Of a stretch of 50,714 nucleotides of DNA, positions 7,523 to 15,855 are shown in pieces. Location of the stretch: contig NZ_LMSP01000024.1 of assembly GCF_001429545.1 (NCBI RefSeq), forward strand, positions 1,674 through 52,387. Reading direction: 5' to 3'. This DNA comes from Paenibacillus sp. Soil787 (GTDB lineage Bacteria > Bacillota > Bacilli > Paenibacillales > NBRC-103111). The position numbers and the translations under genes are program-made. Under the pieces are notes generated by a model that searched no databases, was not told where the DNA came from, and saw only the letters and a list, made by a program, of their open reading frames with translations. The number at the start of each line of letters is the position of its first letter. Within the stretch, counting starts at the first letter, position 1.

Positions 7523-9511
7523 ATGTTCAAATCATTTTGGAAGAAAAAAAGGTTTTGGCAAATTTGCTGCGGTATTGTGCTGATTGGATGTGTGACCGTA
7601 TTCGTGGCCAGCTATTCCTACATTCGTGGACTCGATGTATCGAAGTTAAACCAGCCGCTGCCAGAGGCAACACTGGTGCTGGATAAGTACGGTAAACCGG
7701 CTTCACAGTTATCAGCTTCAAAAATTGAGCCTGTCCAGTTTTCACAATTGCCGAAGGTGTTAACAGATGCAGTTGTATCTGTAGAAGATAGAAGATTCTA
7801 TGAGCATACGGGAATTGATATGAGATCCATCTTCCGTGCAGTCGCTCGCGACGTACTGCGAGGCAGCTATTCGGAGGGAGCCAGTACGATCACACAGCAG
7901 CTGGCTCGTAATCTGTTTCTCAATGCGGACAAAACAGTGGGTCGAAAGCTGAAAGAAGCCGCTTATGCGATTAAAATAGATACAACCTACAGTAAAAATG
8001 AAATTCTGGAGTTGTACTTAAACAGCATTTATTTCGGGGAAGGGAGCTGGGGGGTACAGGGAGCTGCTAGAACGTATTTCAATAAAAATGTAAAGGATCT
8101 AACCTTGCCTGAGGCAGCCGTTCTTGCCGCTCTTCCTAAGGCTCCTAGCCGGTATTCACCTTTTCAGGATGAAGGTCAGGCACTCGAGCGAAGGAATACT
8201 GTGCTTGTACTGATGCGTGATGAAGGTAAAATCACTGCGCAGGACTACGAGAAAGCCAAATCTTCACCGCTTGGTGTCGTTAAGTCCGATAAAAGCAACG
8301 ACTTGAAGGGACGCTACCCGGCTTATGTTGACGCGGTCATTAATGAAGCTGTTCATGAGTATGGTTTTACAGAAGAACAGTTATTGACGGGGGGCTTGCG
8401 AATCACGACGGAGCTAGATCCCTTGGTGCAGAATGCAGTTGCGGATGTTTTTAAAGACGATAGTTTATTTCCGGAAAGCAAGCAAGATCAGCTCATTCAA
8501 AGCGGTGCTGCCATCGTAGATCAGCGAACTGGTGGGATTCGCGCCTTAGCTGGCGGACGAGGAGAAGGAGTCTTCCGTGGGTTCAGTCGTGCAACGCAGT
8601 TGAAGAGGCAGCCTGGGTCATCTTTCAAGCCGATAGTTGTCTATGGACCCGCGTTGGACAACGGCTATAAGCCATCTTCCATCTTATATGATGGTCCATT
8701 GAACATCGAAGGCTACCAGCCACAAGATTGGGATCATCGGACAAGAGGGCAGGTAACGATGCAGGAAGCGGTTGTTTCTTCTTGGAACGTGCCAGCCGTG
8801 TGGCTGCTTCACGAGATAGGAATTGATCGGGGACTCCAATTTGCTAAATCCCTGGGCATTACTTTACCGGCTCAGGATCGTCAGCTTGGCATCGCACTTG
8901 GCGGACTCTCTGAAGGGGTATCACCGCTGCAGATGGCGCAAGCATTCAGCGCCTTCGCCGCCAAAGGGGTTCTGCATCCAGCGCATACGATCGCGAAGAT
9001 CGAGACGAGCAGCGGTCATTTGCTCGTTGGGGCAAGCCCGAAGGGGACTGCCGTGATGCAGCCGGAAACAGCCTATGCGATGACGACAATGCTGCAAGTG
9101 GCTGTTGCGCAAGGAACAGGCAAGAACGCCGCTATGAATCGCCCTGTTGCTGGTAAATCTGGCACAACGCAGCTGCCGCAGACGAAGGAATTCGAAGGCT
9201 TAAGCAGCGGAAGTGCTAAAGATGCGTGGTTCGTTGGTTACACGCCAGAGCTAACGGCTGCAGTGTGGGTCGGTTATGACCGTACGGATAAAGAGCATTA
9301 CTTAACGACATCCGGGGGTGCGGTTCCTGCAGTTTTATTTCGCGAGATGATGAGTCGGGCCTTGGCCCATACCCCCATTGTTCCTTTTGATATGCCGATT
9401 GTGGGGGCAGGGACCCTAACAACGGAGGAATCGAACTCTCCGGACTTTTCCAATATGATCGACGAGGCAGTGAAAAGTGAGCACGGACATGGCAAAGGGA
9501 AGAAAAGATAA
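7523..9511 (+). CDS. class A penicillin-binding protein (bifunctional transglycosylase/transpeptidase)
   Basis: After a short cytoplasmic tail and one signal-anchor helix (about 12-32) there is a GT51 glycosyltransferase domain with EDRRFYEH and GASTITQQLARN, and then a transpeptidase domain with S366 in SSFK, SWN and KSGTT. The protein polymerises lipid II and cross-links peptidoglycan outside the membrane. Its 662 residues and short basic tail (HGHGKGKKR) fit the PBP1A/PBP2C-type group of Bacilli. A strong AAGGAGG precedes ATG 7523. It is flanked by terminators and is probably expressed alone. Which of the several class A paralogues it matches cannot be decided by eye. Confidence 0.93.
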   Translation: MFKSFWKKKRFWQICCGIVLIGCVTVFVASYSYIRGLDVSKLNQPLPEATLVLDKYGKPASQLSASKIEPVQFSQLPKVLTDAVVSVEDRRFYEHTGIDMRSIFRAVARDVLRGSYSEGASTITQQLARNLFLNADKTVGRKLKEAAYAIKIDTTYSKNEILELYLNSIYFGEGSWGVQGAARTYFNKNVKDLTLPEAAVLAALPKAPSRYSPFQDEGQALERRNTVLVLMRDEGKITAQDYEKAKSSPLGVVKSDKSNDLKGRYPAYVDAVINEAVHEYGFTEEQLLTGGLRITTELDPLVQNAVADVFKDDSLFPESKQDQLIQSGAAIVDQRTGGIRALAGGRGEGVFRGFSRATQLKRQPGSSFKPIVVYGPALDNGYKPSSILYDGPLNIEGYQPQDWDHRTRGQVTMQEAVVSSWNVPAVWLLHEIGIDRGLQFAKSLGITLPAQDRQLGIALGGLSEGVSPLQMAQAFSAFAAKGVLHPAHTIAKIETSSGHLLVGASPKGTAVMQPETAYAMTTMLQVAVAQGTGKNAAMNRPVAGKSGTTQLPQTKEFEGLSSGSAKDAWFVGYTPELTAAVWVGYDRTDKEHYLTTSGGAVPAVLFREMMSRALAHTPIVPFDMPIVGAGTLTTEESNSPDFSNMIDEAVKSEHGHGKGKKR

Positions 9512-9517
9512 TGCAGC

Positions 9518-9560
9518 AAAAAGCCGTCGACATCCTTATTGGATATCGGCGGCTTTTATT
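9518..9560 (+). terminator. Rho-independent terminator after the penicillin-binding protein
   Basis: Two 16-nt arms starting at AAAGCCG pair with two mismatches or wobbles around CTTATT-like loop bases, followed by TTTTATTGTTTT. It lies 7 bp after the stop. Confidence 0.85.
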
Positions 9561-9615
9561 GTTTTGCGTCATCAATCGGGAGCAGTGATCGTTACCAGCG
9601 AGACGGTGTTATAAG

Positions 9616-10614
9616 TTAATCATCATTGTGGTTGCTGCGATTCTGCTTTTCACTCTTTTTGTGATCATCGTTTTTTTCTGAATGTTCATTGTTACCGTGC
9701 GTTTTGGATTTAGTGTTGTGATTTTCTTTATTGTCATTTTCTTCTTTGTTATTTTCTATGTTGCTTTTATTGTTGTTGTTGTTGTTATTGTTGACTTTGA
9801 CTTTATCTTTGTTTTTATCCTCATCTTCGTCATCATCTTTTTGTCCGTTCTCGTCCCATTTCGTTTTCATTTGGACATTAAGTTTACTTGCATCCAAGTT
9901 ATAGTGCTCGGCAAGCAGCTGTGTTAATGCCTGTTCAGCGTTTGAAGATTTGAGGTCGACGGAAGCAAGCAGCATTTTGATCCAAGCGGCGGCTTGGTCC
10001 CCTTTGAGATGAATCGTACCGCTATTTTCAGGCTTAATATTCAAATCATACATGATGCCATTCGCACCCTTGGTTTGTGTTATATGCAGTTTAAAATGCT
10101 TGCCATCCACCTTCAGATCGATGTCCTCTAGTTCGGGATAAACCTCATTCTTCTGTTGAGAAGGGGGTAGTGTACTAGATACAGGTTGACTTGGCACTGC
10201 TGCTGCAGATTGCTGGCTCGTTCCCGTAGTTGGTGTCGACGTAGGTACAGGAGTCACTGGCGTTGCTGGCGCGGCTCCAGTCACGGGTGCTTCAGCACCA
10301 GTCGAGGTCGCTTTCACATAAGCAGCCTGCTGCTTGCTATTGACGATTAATTCGATCTGATCCCCAGGCTTTAAATCAGCCAGTTGGGCTTTTTGATCAT
10401 TACGGTAAACCCACACGGATTTGGCTAATGGAATTGTTTGTTCACCTGTATTTGTGTTTACAGTGACAGCATCCGTAGCGATGGATTTGAAAGTCCCGAG
10501 GACGGAAGTCGAAGTTGATGTGTTAGGTGAAGTCGCCGCATAGGCCGTCCACCCACAAAGCATCAAAACGACTAAGGTAATAGATAGTATCGTGATTGTT
10601 ATTCTTTTGCGCAT
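9616..10614 (-). CDS. secreted protein with DUF5666-like beta domain and Asn/Lys/Asp-rich tail
   Basis: A signal peptide (MRKRITITILSITLVVLML, cleavage near AYA-A) is followed by a small beta-rich region around residues 35-100 (VLGTFKSIATDAVTVNTN, GDQIELIV) resembling DUF5666. Then come a Pro/Thr/Ser linker and a second folded part around 150-250. The last ~80 residues are charged and low in complexity, with an eight-asparagine run. ATG at 10614 is chosen because GGAGGTG lies six bases upstream; a GTG at 10629 lies inside that ribosome site. The function is unknown; the sequence suggests a cell-surface or matrix-exposed protein. It is convergent with the penicillin-binding protein gene. Confidence 0.75.
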   Translation of the reverse strand: MRKRITITILSITLVVLMLCGWTAYAATSPNTSTSTSVLGTFKSIATDAVTVNTNTGEQTIPLAKSVWVYRNDQKAQLADLKPGDQIELIVNSKQQAAYVKATSTGAEAPVTGAAPATPVTPVPTSTPTTGTSQQSAAAVPSQPVSSTLPPSQQKNEVYPELEDIDLKVDGKHFKLHITQTKGANGIMYDLNIKPENSGTIHLKGDQAAAWIKMLLASVDLKSSNAEQALTQLLAEHYNLDASKLNVQMKTKWDENGQKDDDEDEDKNKDKVKVNNNNNNNNKSNIENNKEENDNKENHNTKSKTHGNNEHSEKNDDHKKSEKQNRSNHNDD

Positions 10615-10777
10615 AAGAAGCACCTCCACTAACAGCTTTCGATACCAAATGATGTTTTAGGACGGTACCCATAAGCTTCGAGCTGTCAGCCATTCTATGG
10701 TTAGAGCCTGAAACATGCATATGACGGATGAACCTGGGGCATGGTAGAAGTAACCAAACCATAGGGGGGTAGTCCTA

Positions 10778-11314
10778 ATGCTTAGTAAATTTTTACATTG
10801 GTCAGGGTTCATAGTGCCCTGGTTATCGTTTTTTTTGATAAAAAGAAAAAGTAGATATAGGTACATGTCTGTCAGCATTTTCTCAGCTCTTTTGGTCACA
10901 ATGGTGTATGAGATAGCCTATAGATATAAGTGGTGGATATTGAAGGATGCTATTATTCCATGGAGCTATGTGACGGATTGGGCCTTTGCCTATGGGGCTT
11001 TTATGGTCGGAACGATGTGGGTCTTTCATTTTACCTTTGGCAGATTTTGGTTATATGTTCTTGTTAATCTGTTGTTGGATGCTTTTTTTGCCTTTGCGTA
11101 TCTACGGATTGGCGAGACATTGGGGACAGTGGTGTTAGTTGGTGTCAAACACTACCATATATTTCTTCTCATGATGGGGGTCTCATTTATCCTGTATCCG
11201 TATCAGCTATGGCAAGAGAAAGGATGGGAAAATCTGGACCAAGGCGACCACGATGATATCACGGTCAGGATCAATACTCCGACTTGGTCAACGAAAAGAG
11301 AAAAAGCTAAATAA
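10778..11314 (+). CDS. small integral membrane protein, CBO0543-like
   Basis: The 178-residue product has about five hydrophobic helices separated by short basic loops (SGFIVPWLSFFLI, SVSIFSALLVTMVYEIAY, FMVGTMWVFHFTF, LYVLVNLLLDAFFAFAYL, and a helix near 125-145). Tryptophan and tyrosine content is high. This matches my memory of the CBO0543 family of spore-former membrane proteins, whose function is unknown. The tail after residue 150 is hydrophilic. GGGGGGT stands 7 bases before ATG 10778. Confidence 0.65.
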   Translation: MLSKFLHWSGFIVPWLSFFLIKRKSRYRYMSVSIFSALLVTMVYEIAYRYKWWILKDAIIPWSYVTDWAFAYGAFMVGTMWVFHFTFGRFWLYVLVNLLLDAFFAFAYLRIGETLGTVVLVGVKHYHIFLLMMGVSFILYPYQLWQEKGWENLDQGDHDDITVRINTPTWSTKREKAK

Positions 11315-11350
11315 AGAAGCCGCCTCATCTTAGGATGGGCGGCTTCTTTT
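11312..11350. terminator. bidirectional Rho-independent terminator
   Basis: AGAAGCCGCC pairs with GGCGGCTTCT around a small AT-rich apex, with A-runs on the left and T-runs on the right. It serves both the membrane protein gene and the convergent hprK, whose stop codon overlaps it. Confidence 0.85.
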
Positions 11351-12263
11351 AATCGGTGTCATTTTGCAGACGCTGCATGAATTCCTCGGCTGCACGATAC
11401 CCTTGCTGACGCAAATACCAATTGTTGGCTGCGGCTTCAACGAGTCCGGCAACATCACGTCCAGGCTGAAGTTGGATTTCAATATGTGGGATTTTAATAT
11501 CCATATACTCGGTGAAACAGGGTTCAAGCTCCAAATCATTGTTGAGTGCATGCTCCTGCCACTTCGTAAGCTCAATATCGAGCACGATCCGTGTTTCGTC
11601 CTGGAAAGCTTTGCGGCCGTAAAGGCGCGAGACGTTAATCAGTCCGATGCTGCGCAGCGCCAGGAATTCCTTCGTTTTCCCATTGTGGGTACCGAGCAGG
11701 GTCTCGGGGCTGATCTTCTTCAGTACGACAATATCATCGGCAACGAGGCGATGCCCTCTGCGAATTAAGGTGTGGGCGGTTTCACTCTTGCCAACCCCAG
11801 ACTTACCGCGTAGCAAAATGCCAATCCCTGAGACATTGACGCAAACACCGTGAACGGCAATCTCCTGAGCGAGCGATTTACTCAAAAATAAATCCACTAA
11901 GTCCTGAAACTTACTCGTAGGGGAAGCCGTACGGAGGAGCGGGATTTTCTCTTCTTCGCAATATTTGGTTAAATATTTCAAACCTTCCTGGTCTCTTGTC
12001 ACGACGAAACAAGGCGGGTGATATTTGACAATATTACCGATATGAAGATTTCTTTCGTTCTCGCTGAGACTGTGCAAATAGGTAATTTCTTTCCTTCCTA
12101 AAAGCTGAACGTGCGCTTGCGGGAAATATTCAAAATAGCCGACAAATTCAAGGCCAGGGCGATGTGCCTTTGTTTTGGTAATCGGACGGTGCAGTTCCGA
12201 ATGTCCGGCAAGTACTTCGAGCGAGAAGCGCTGGGCCAAATCTTTCACTGTGACGGGCTTCAC
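11349..12263 (-). CDS. hprK: HPr kinase/phosphorylase
   Basis: The 304-residue protein has the N-terminal HPrK domain (1-130) and a C-terminal kinase domain with the P-loop GKSGVGKSETA, the conserved VHG just before it, ADDIV, and the family signature INVSRLYGRKAF. HprK phosphorylates HPr on Ser46 using ATP or pyrophosphate and reverses the reaction, setting CcpA-dependent carbon catabolite repression. In many Bacilli hprK is followed by lgt; here it stands alone and ends at a terminator. It fits the cre-like sites seen upstream of the sugar genes in this window. Confidence 0.96.
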   Translation of the reverse strand: MKPVTVKDLAQRFSLEVLAGHSELHRPITKTKAHRPGLEFVGYFEYFPQAHVQLLGRKEITYLHSLSENERNLHIGNIVKYHPPCFVVTRDQEGLKYLTKYCEEEKIPLLRTASPTSKFQDLVDLFLSKSLAQEIAVHGVCVNVSGIGILLRGKSGVGKSETAHTLIRRGHRLVADDIVVLKKISPETLLGTHNGKTKEFLALRSIGLINVSRLYGRKAFQDETRIVLDIELTKWQEHALNNDLELEPCFTEYMDIKIPHIEIQLQPGRDVAGLVEAAANNWYLRQQGYRAAEEFMQRLQNDTD

Positions 12264-12357
12264 AACAGTCCTCCTTAAAGTTTTACTTTTACTAGTCTAA
12301 TTGAAATTGACAATCTATCTCTAGTAGATTCGCTTGCGAATGGCTACTATCCTGCTA

Positions 12358-12371
12358 TGAAAGCGCTTGAA
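12358..12371 (+). promoter_or_regulatory. cre-like site (weak)
   Basis: TGAAAGCGCTTGAA matches the cre consensus TGWAANCGNTNWCA at 12 of 14 positions. It lies between divergent hprK and the zinc-ribbon gene. TTACAA, 16 nt and TATGAT further right form a plausible promoter for the zinc-ribbon gene. Confidence 0.35.
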
Positions 12372-12452
12372 TAGATAAAAGTCAGCTTTTCGTTACAATT
12401 GCATGCTTTGTTGGTATGATAATAGGAGAAGCTTTAGGAGGAGTAAAAAAAC

Positions 12453-12719
12453 ATGGACACCTACAAAAACTGTCAAAGCTGCGGGATGCCGCTCGCTCGT
12501 GATGAGCAAGGCGGTGGAACAGAGAAGTCTGGCATGAAGAGCAAGGTATACTGCAGTCATTGCTACCAAAACGGTGAATTCACAATGCCTGATTTAACCG
12601 CAGAGCAGATGAAGGATCGGGTGAAGCAGAAACTGGTTGAGTTTGGTTTTCCGCGATTTCTTACAGGCCTCTTTACACGAAATATTCACAAGCTAAAAAG
12701 ATGGTCACCAAACAAATAA
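12453..12719 (+). CDS. small zinc-ribbon protein
   Basis: Of 88 residues the first ~45 form a zinc ribbon: CQSCGMPL pairs with CSHC, four cysteines in two CxxC knuckles. The sequence resembles the putative zinc-ribbon family (Zn_ribbon_2) found as stand-alone small proteins in Firmicutes. The second half is helical and basic. Family function is unknown; nucleic acid or protein binding is possible. GGAGGAG precedes ATG 12453. Confidence 0.8.
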   Translation: MDTYKNCQSCGMPLARDEQGGGTEKSGMKSKVYCSHCYQNGEFTMPDLTAEQMKDRVKQKLVEFGFPRFLTGLFTRNIHKLKRWSPNK

Positions 12720-12818
12720 TGGAGTTTGACTGCCATGACGACAAAAAGGCCCTATGCAAGGATTGCACAGAGCGAATGCCAACATGGTCTTTCGTATGTT
12801 TATGTAAAAGAAAGCAGC

Positions 12819-12989
12819 TTATCTGTTGAAGCCGCATTTTTTGGCAAGTGTTGGCCATGTTGAGAGAAACATGTTTTCCCACCTGTCTTCGGGTAATACC
12901 ATGATCCATTTTGCGATTTGATCCAATCCCATTTCGCATAATGTGTGAACGACTTCTTCTTTTTCACAACCGGTTTTTAATGCTAACAT
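12819..12989 (-). CDS. 56-residue hypothetical protein
   Basis: On the minus strand ATG at 12989 follows a strong GAGGTGG seven bases upstream and opens a 56-codon frame (MLALKTGCEKEEVVHTLCEM and onwards to KKCGFNR). Composition is protein-like: three cysteines, three tryptophans, alternating acidic and hydrophobic positions suggesting two or three helices. A weak promoter (TTTACA, CATAAT) lies further upstream. I do not recognise the family. The gap between flanking genes is otherwise empty, which supports a real gene. Confidence 0.6.
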   Translation of the reverse strand: MLALKTGCEKEEVVHTLCEMGLDQIAKWIMVLPEDRWENMFLSTWPTLAKKCGFNR

Positions 12990-13137
12990 CTCAAAACCAC
13001 CTCAGTCGAATGTATTCAAACAATTATGTATATGCAGCCGTGTGTAAAAATGTGCATGATTTTTTTGAATGTGATGATGGGATGCGGATTGGGATTGTGA
13101 AGAAGCGGAAAAATGGTGCATACATATAAAAGGAAGA

Positions 13138-13170
13138 GGCTGAGCAGTGGTTTGCTGCGCAGCCTTTTTA
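13138..13170 (+). terminator. Rho-independent terminator with no obvious gene
   Basis: GGCTGAGCAG pairs with CTGCGCAGCC (one mismatch), followed by TTTTTATTTT. No supported plus-strand gene ends here; the nearest is the zinc-ribbon gene 419 bp to the left. Confidence 0.7.
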
Positions 13171-13272
13171 TTTTGCTGGGAGTACTTTGGGGTGAGTAAG
13201 CTAGCTGTGCTAGCGAGGCAGGTATGGGAAATAGGCAATGGCGAAACGGTGTGAGCTTGTTAAGTTGAGACG

Positions 13273-13353
13273 ATGTTTAACATCGTTAAAGTGTTGGGAG
13301 TGCTCGGATTAGTCACGTTAGTGATGAAAAACATGCTTACAGCTAGGGAATAA
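13273..13353 (+). CDS. possible 26-residue hydrophobic peptide
   Basis: ATG 13273 opens a 26-codon frame with a continuous hydrophobic stretch (VKVLGVLGLVTLVMK) flanked by polar ends, as in small single-span membrane peptides. The start lies inside a 17-bp inverted repeat (ACGATGTT-T-AACATCGT, 13270-13286). No clear ribosome site is seen, so coding is uncertain. Confidence 0.25.
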   Translation: MFNIVKVLGVLGLVTLVMKNMLTARE

Positions 13354-13358
13354 GGTGT

Positions 13359-14747
13359 TCATTTCAATTGATTGCGAATGAGAGGGTCAAGAGTTTGCAG
13401 TACGTGATCAAGTTCTAGATCAGATACGTCCTCATCTCTATATCGTGCTTGGTTATAAGCTGATGTGATAGCATGAACGGCATGGCTGGACAGCTGATAT
13501 TGGTTGGATAGCTCCTGTTCTGTTTCATTTGGGGTATGGGCTTTATTGTAAGTATAGCCTCCCTCAGCGGCTTGCTGGATCAAAACACGATAAAGGTAAC
13601 GGATGCGCTCCCGATTGTTCGGTAAATGTGACCATTTTGGCTCATTTGCTTTCCCCCTCGACCAGCTCTTCATCGTTTGCTGCCACCACCTGCGTGGTAG
13701 TTCTTTCCATGCAAGAAGATTCTCTTTTTCATCCGTAAATCCATCGGTCCCTTCGCCATTAATGCGGCTAAATGAACGGTTCATCAAGCGTCGGATAAGC
13801 GAGACCAGAGCAGGTGCCAGCTTGGCAATGATGAGATAGATGGCGCAAAGGATAAGGGTGATAACAATGAGATATCCGATAATAATCTGGGCATAGTGCA
13901 GCAGCATGTCAAACCAGCTCGGTTCGTCAGATGGAGCAGGAGACGGAAGCGGCAATGGCTGTGCTGAAGGACTTGGCTCTAGCGGCAGATCTGACGATGG
14001 CTCAGACAGCAAAAGGCGCAGCAGCCAAGCGATCGAAGCACGAAGAAGGGAGCTGATTCCTTGTTGTACTTGTTGAAAATAGGCAACAGCTGCGATGCAA
14101 GCAATTAATGTGATTAACCAAATACGGCTTGAACGCTTCACTGACTCAGATAGTGATGATGCTGCAGCTCGTTCATTGCCTGCTAATGTAGCACTGAGTA
14201 GTTGAGTGCGATTCGCAGCTAAGAGAAAAATGACCAGCGAACAGAACCCGAATCCATTCAGCCAACCTATATACGGATGGAAAAGAACCAACCGTCCCAT
14301 AATGGGGACACCTACGAAATAAACCAAACCTGCGGTAACAAATATGCTAGCAGGGAAGAGCGAGAGCCATCCATCCTTGGTGCAGCGAATTCCGCGATAT
14401 GCAAATATTAACCCGATGACTGCATAGGTCCAGCTATGCCAGTTGTTGCCTTGCAGGAGGTAGGCTATCGTTAAACCTGTTCCTGCACTGAGCAATAACT
14501 CGTAAAGAGTACGAGTCAACCATTTTATACGGCCAAAGAAGCAGCCCAATACATAACAGATCAAAAACTGTAAGCAAGTCATCCAGAATAAGGTATCAGA
14601 CACATAGACCTGGATTAGAACTATAATCGGAAAGAAGATAATGAGTTCGAGTAAACCGTACAAGATCGCTAAGCTGAATTCTCTCACAAGAAAATTAAGA
14701 TTAGCTCGTCGAGAAGGCGTTTGGATGGGCGCTAACATTGGAAACAC
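13359..14747 (-). CDS. membrane protein with C-terminal DUF4129 domain
   Basis: The 462-residue protein has several N-terminal hydrophobic helices (about 25-190), another helix near 205-225, a long Pro/Ser linker near 250-275, a further helix (about 285-315), and a cytoplasmic C-terminal part with the DUF4129 pattern (IRYLYRVLIQQAAEGGY, HTPNETEQEL, YNQARYRDEDV). It corresponds to the third member of MoxR/DUF58/transglutaminase-type cassettes, but no transglutaminase catalytic triad is present. The 5' end overlaps the DUF58 gene by 47 bp, so the three genes are translationally linked. A second ATG at 14738 is possible. Confidence 0.8.
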   Translation of the reverse strand: MFPMLAPIQTPSRRANLNFLVREFSLAILYGLLELIIFFPIIVLIQVYVSDTLFWMTCLQFLICYVLGCFFGRIKWLTRTLYELLLSAGTGLTIAYLLQGNNWHSWTYAVIGLIFAYRGIRCTKDGWLSLFPASIFVTAGLVYFVGVPIMGRLVLFHPYIGWLNGFGFCSLVIFLLAANRTQLLSATLAGNERAAASSLSESVKRSSRIWLITLIACIAAVAYFQQVQQGISSLLRASIAWLLRLLLSEPSSDLPLEPSPSAQPLPLPSPAPSDEPSWFDMLLHYAQIIIGYLIVITLILCAIYLIIAKLAPALVSLIRRLMNRSFSRINGEGTDGFTDEKENLLAWKELPRRWWQQTMKSWSRGKANEPKWSHLPNNRERIRYLYRVLIQQAAEGGYTYNKAHTPNETEQELSNQYQLSSHAVHAITSAYNQARYRDEDVSDLELDHVLQTLDPLIRNQLK

Positions 14748-15852
14748 CTACTTCCTCTCTGTTCAGCTCAAGAAGGTCGTGCTGTAAGGGGATGATAAAA
14801 ACTGAATGTCCTAACGATTCAAGTCGCTCAATACTTTCTTCGATCCCTTTAGAGACGAAAGAAGTCAACAGGATGATGTCCAACGCGGTCCCTTCTTGCT
14901 CGATTCCATAATCCAGGAAGTCTTCAAAGGAGCGAGAGCAGGAGATGGCAAGCTTCGCCATCGTTTCGAATAGGTGTTCCAAATGTGGCCAACCACCTTC
15001 GGGTGCGAGGTACACGGGAACTCCAGGCTGGCCCTGCAGAGAGCCATTGTAGCCGAAACCAACAGGAATACCTTGGCTCACGGCATATTCAGCAAGTGTA
15101 GCTGCATATGAGAGAGCTTTCTCAACAAGCTCAGGATCGGTCACAGCATCCCACATCGTTTCTGTTATTTGCGTATTTACGGCCAAAAGAAGCCTAGGGT
15201 CAGCAGTGAAATCTCGATTATATACTTGGAGTCTCTGGCTGCGTGCTGTCGCCTTCCAGTGAATGCTGTTCATCGTGTCCCCAAAGCGGTATTCCCGTGC
15301 GCCGGAAACGAGGAACGGATCTGGCATGATCCAGCGTTTGACGGTGATATCGCCCTGCCATCGGCTGGAGAGGAGCGGGATGTCATCTCTGCTCACCAAG
15401 TGAGGGTAAACAAGGAGCTCAAGTTGCATACGGTGAATGGAAGAAGCAGCTTGCACACCAACCAAATCTCCGATTGAAGCGGCAACCGTTTCGAGCTTAT
15501 ACCAGCCTCGCTTCGCACAGTGTACCCCGTGGCGTCGGACTATTCTTGTATAAGGCATAAGGCTGAACAGACTGCGATGATTCTGGAAAAGAGCTCCGCT
15601 GCTCACTGCGAGATTGCTCATCATCGCAAAGTGGAGTCCCGCGTGAATCGTTGATTCCAAGCGAAGCCAAGGAATGGGAGCCAACTTACGATTGACGATC
15701 GTTTCGATCAAGACAATGTCATCCCCTGCATGGCAATGGGTTGTACTGAAGGCTCGCTCAATGCGAAGCCCGCGAAACCCCCAGCGGGCAAATAGCAAGT
15801 GCTGGAGGAGGAACAGAGCGACAGTGATGATGAGAATCCAGCTAATGCTCAT
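14701..15852 (-). CDS. DUF58 domain protein
   Basis: Two N-terminal hydrophobic segments are followed by a beta-rich region and the DUF58 signature, FLVSGAREYRFGDTMNSIHW and KATARS, around residues 180-205, a von Willebrand A-like fold. DUF58 proteins accompany MoxR ATPases in nearly all bacteria. They are thought to be chaperone partners or clients in assembling membrane or surface complexes; the exact role is unsettled. The start lies 3 bp after the MoxR stop and the stop lies inside the DUF4129 gene. Confidence 0.88.
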   Translation of the reverse strand: MSISWILIITVALFLLQHLLFARWGFRGLRIERAFSTTHCHAGDDIVLIETIVNRKLAPIPWLRLESTIHAGLHFAMMSNLAVSSGALFQNHRSLFSLMPYTRIVRRHGVHCAKRGWYKLETVAASIGDLVGVQAASSIHRMQLELLVYPHLVSRDDIPLLSSRWQGDITVKRWIMPDPFLVSGAREYRFGDTMNSIHWKATARSQRLQVYNRDFTADPRLLLAVNTQITETMWDAVTDPELVEKALSYAATLAEYAVSQGIPVGFGYNGSLQGQPGVPVYLAPEGGWPHLEHLFETMAKLAISCSRSFEDFLDYGIEQEGTALDIILLTSFVSKGIEESIERLESLGHSVFIIPLQHDLLELNREEVGVSNVSAHPNAFSTS

Positions 15853-15855
15853 CGG

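Noticed and set aside
10614..10629. Earlier start (GTG) for the DUF5666-like protein
   Set aside because: It lies inside the GGAGGTG ribosome site; ATG 10614 is correctly spaced and begins a proper signal peptide.
13010..13129. 39-codon plus-strand ORF just before a terminator
   Set aside because: No ribosome site and it covers the promoter area of the opposite 56-residue gene. The terminator is recorded, but the ORF is not called.
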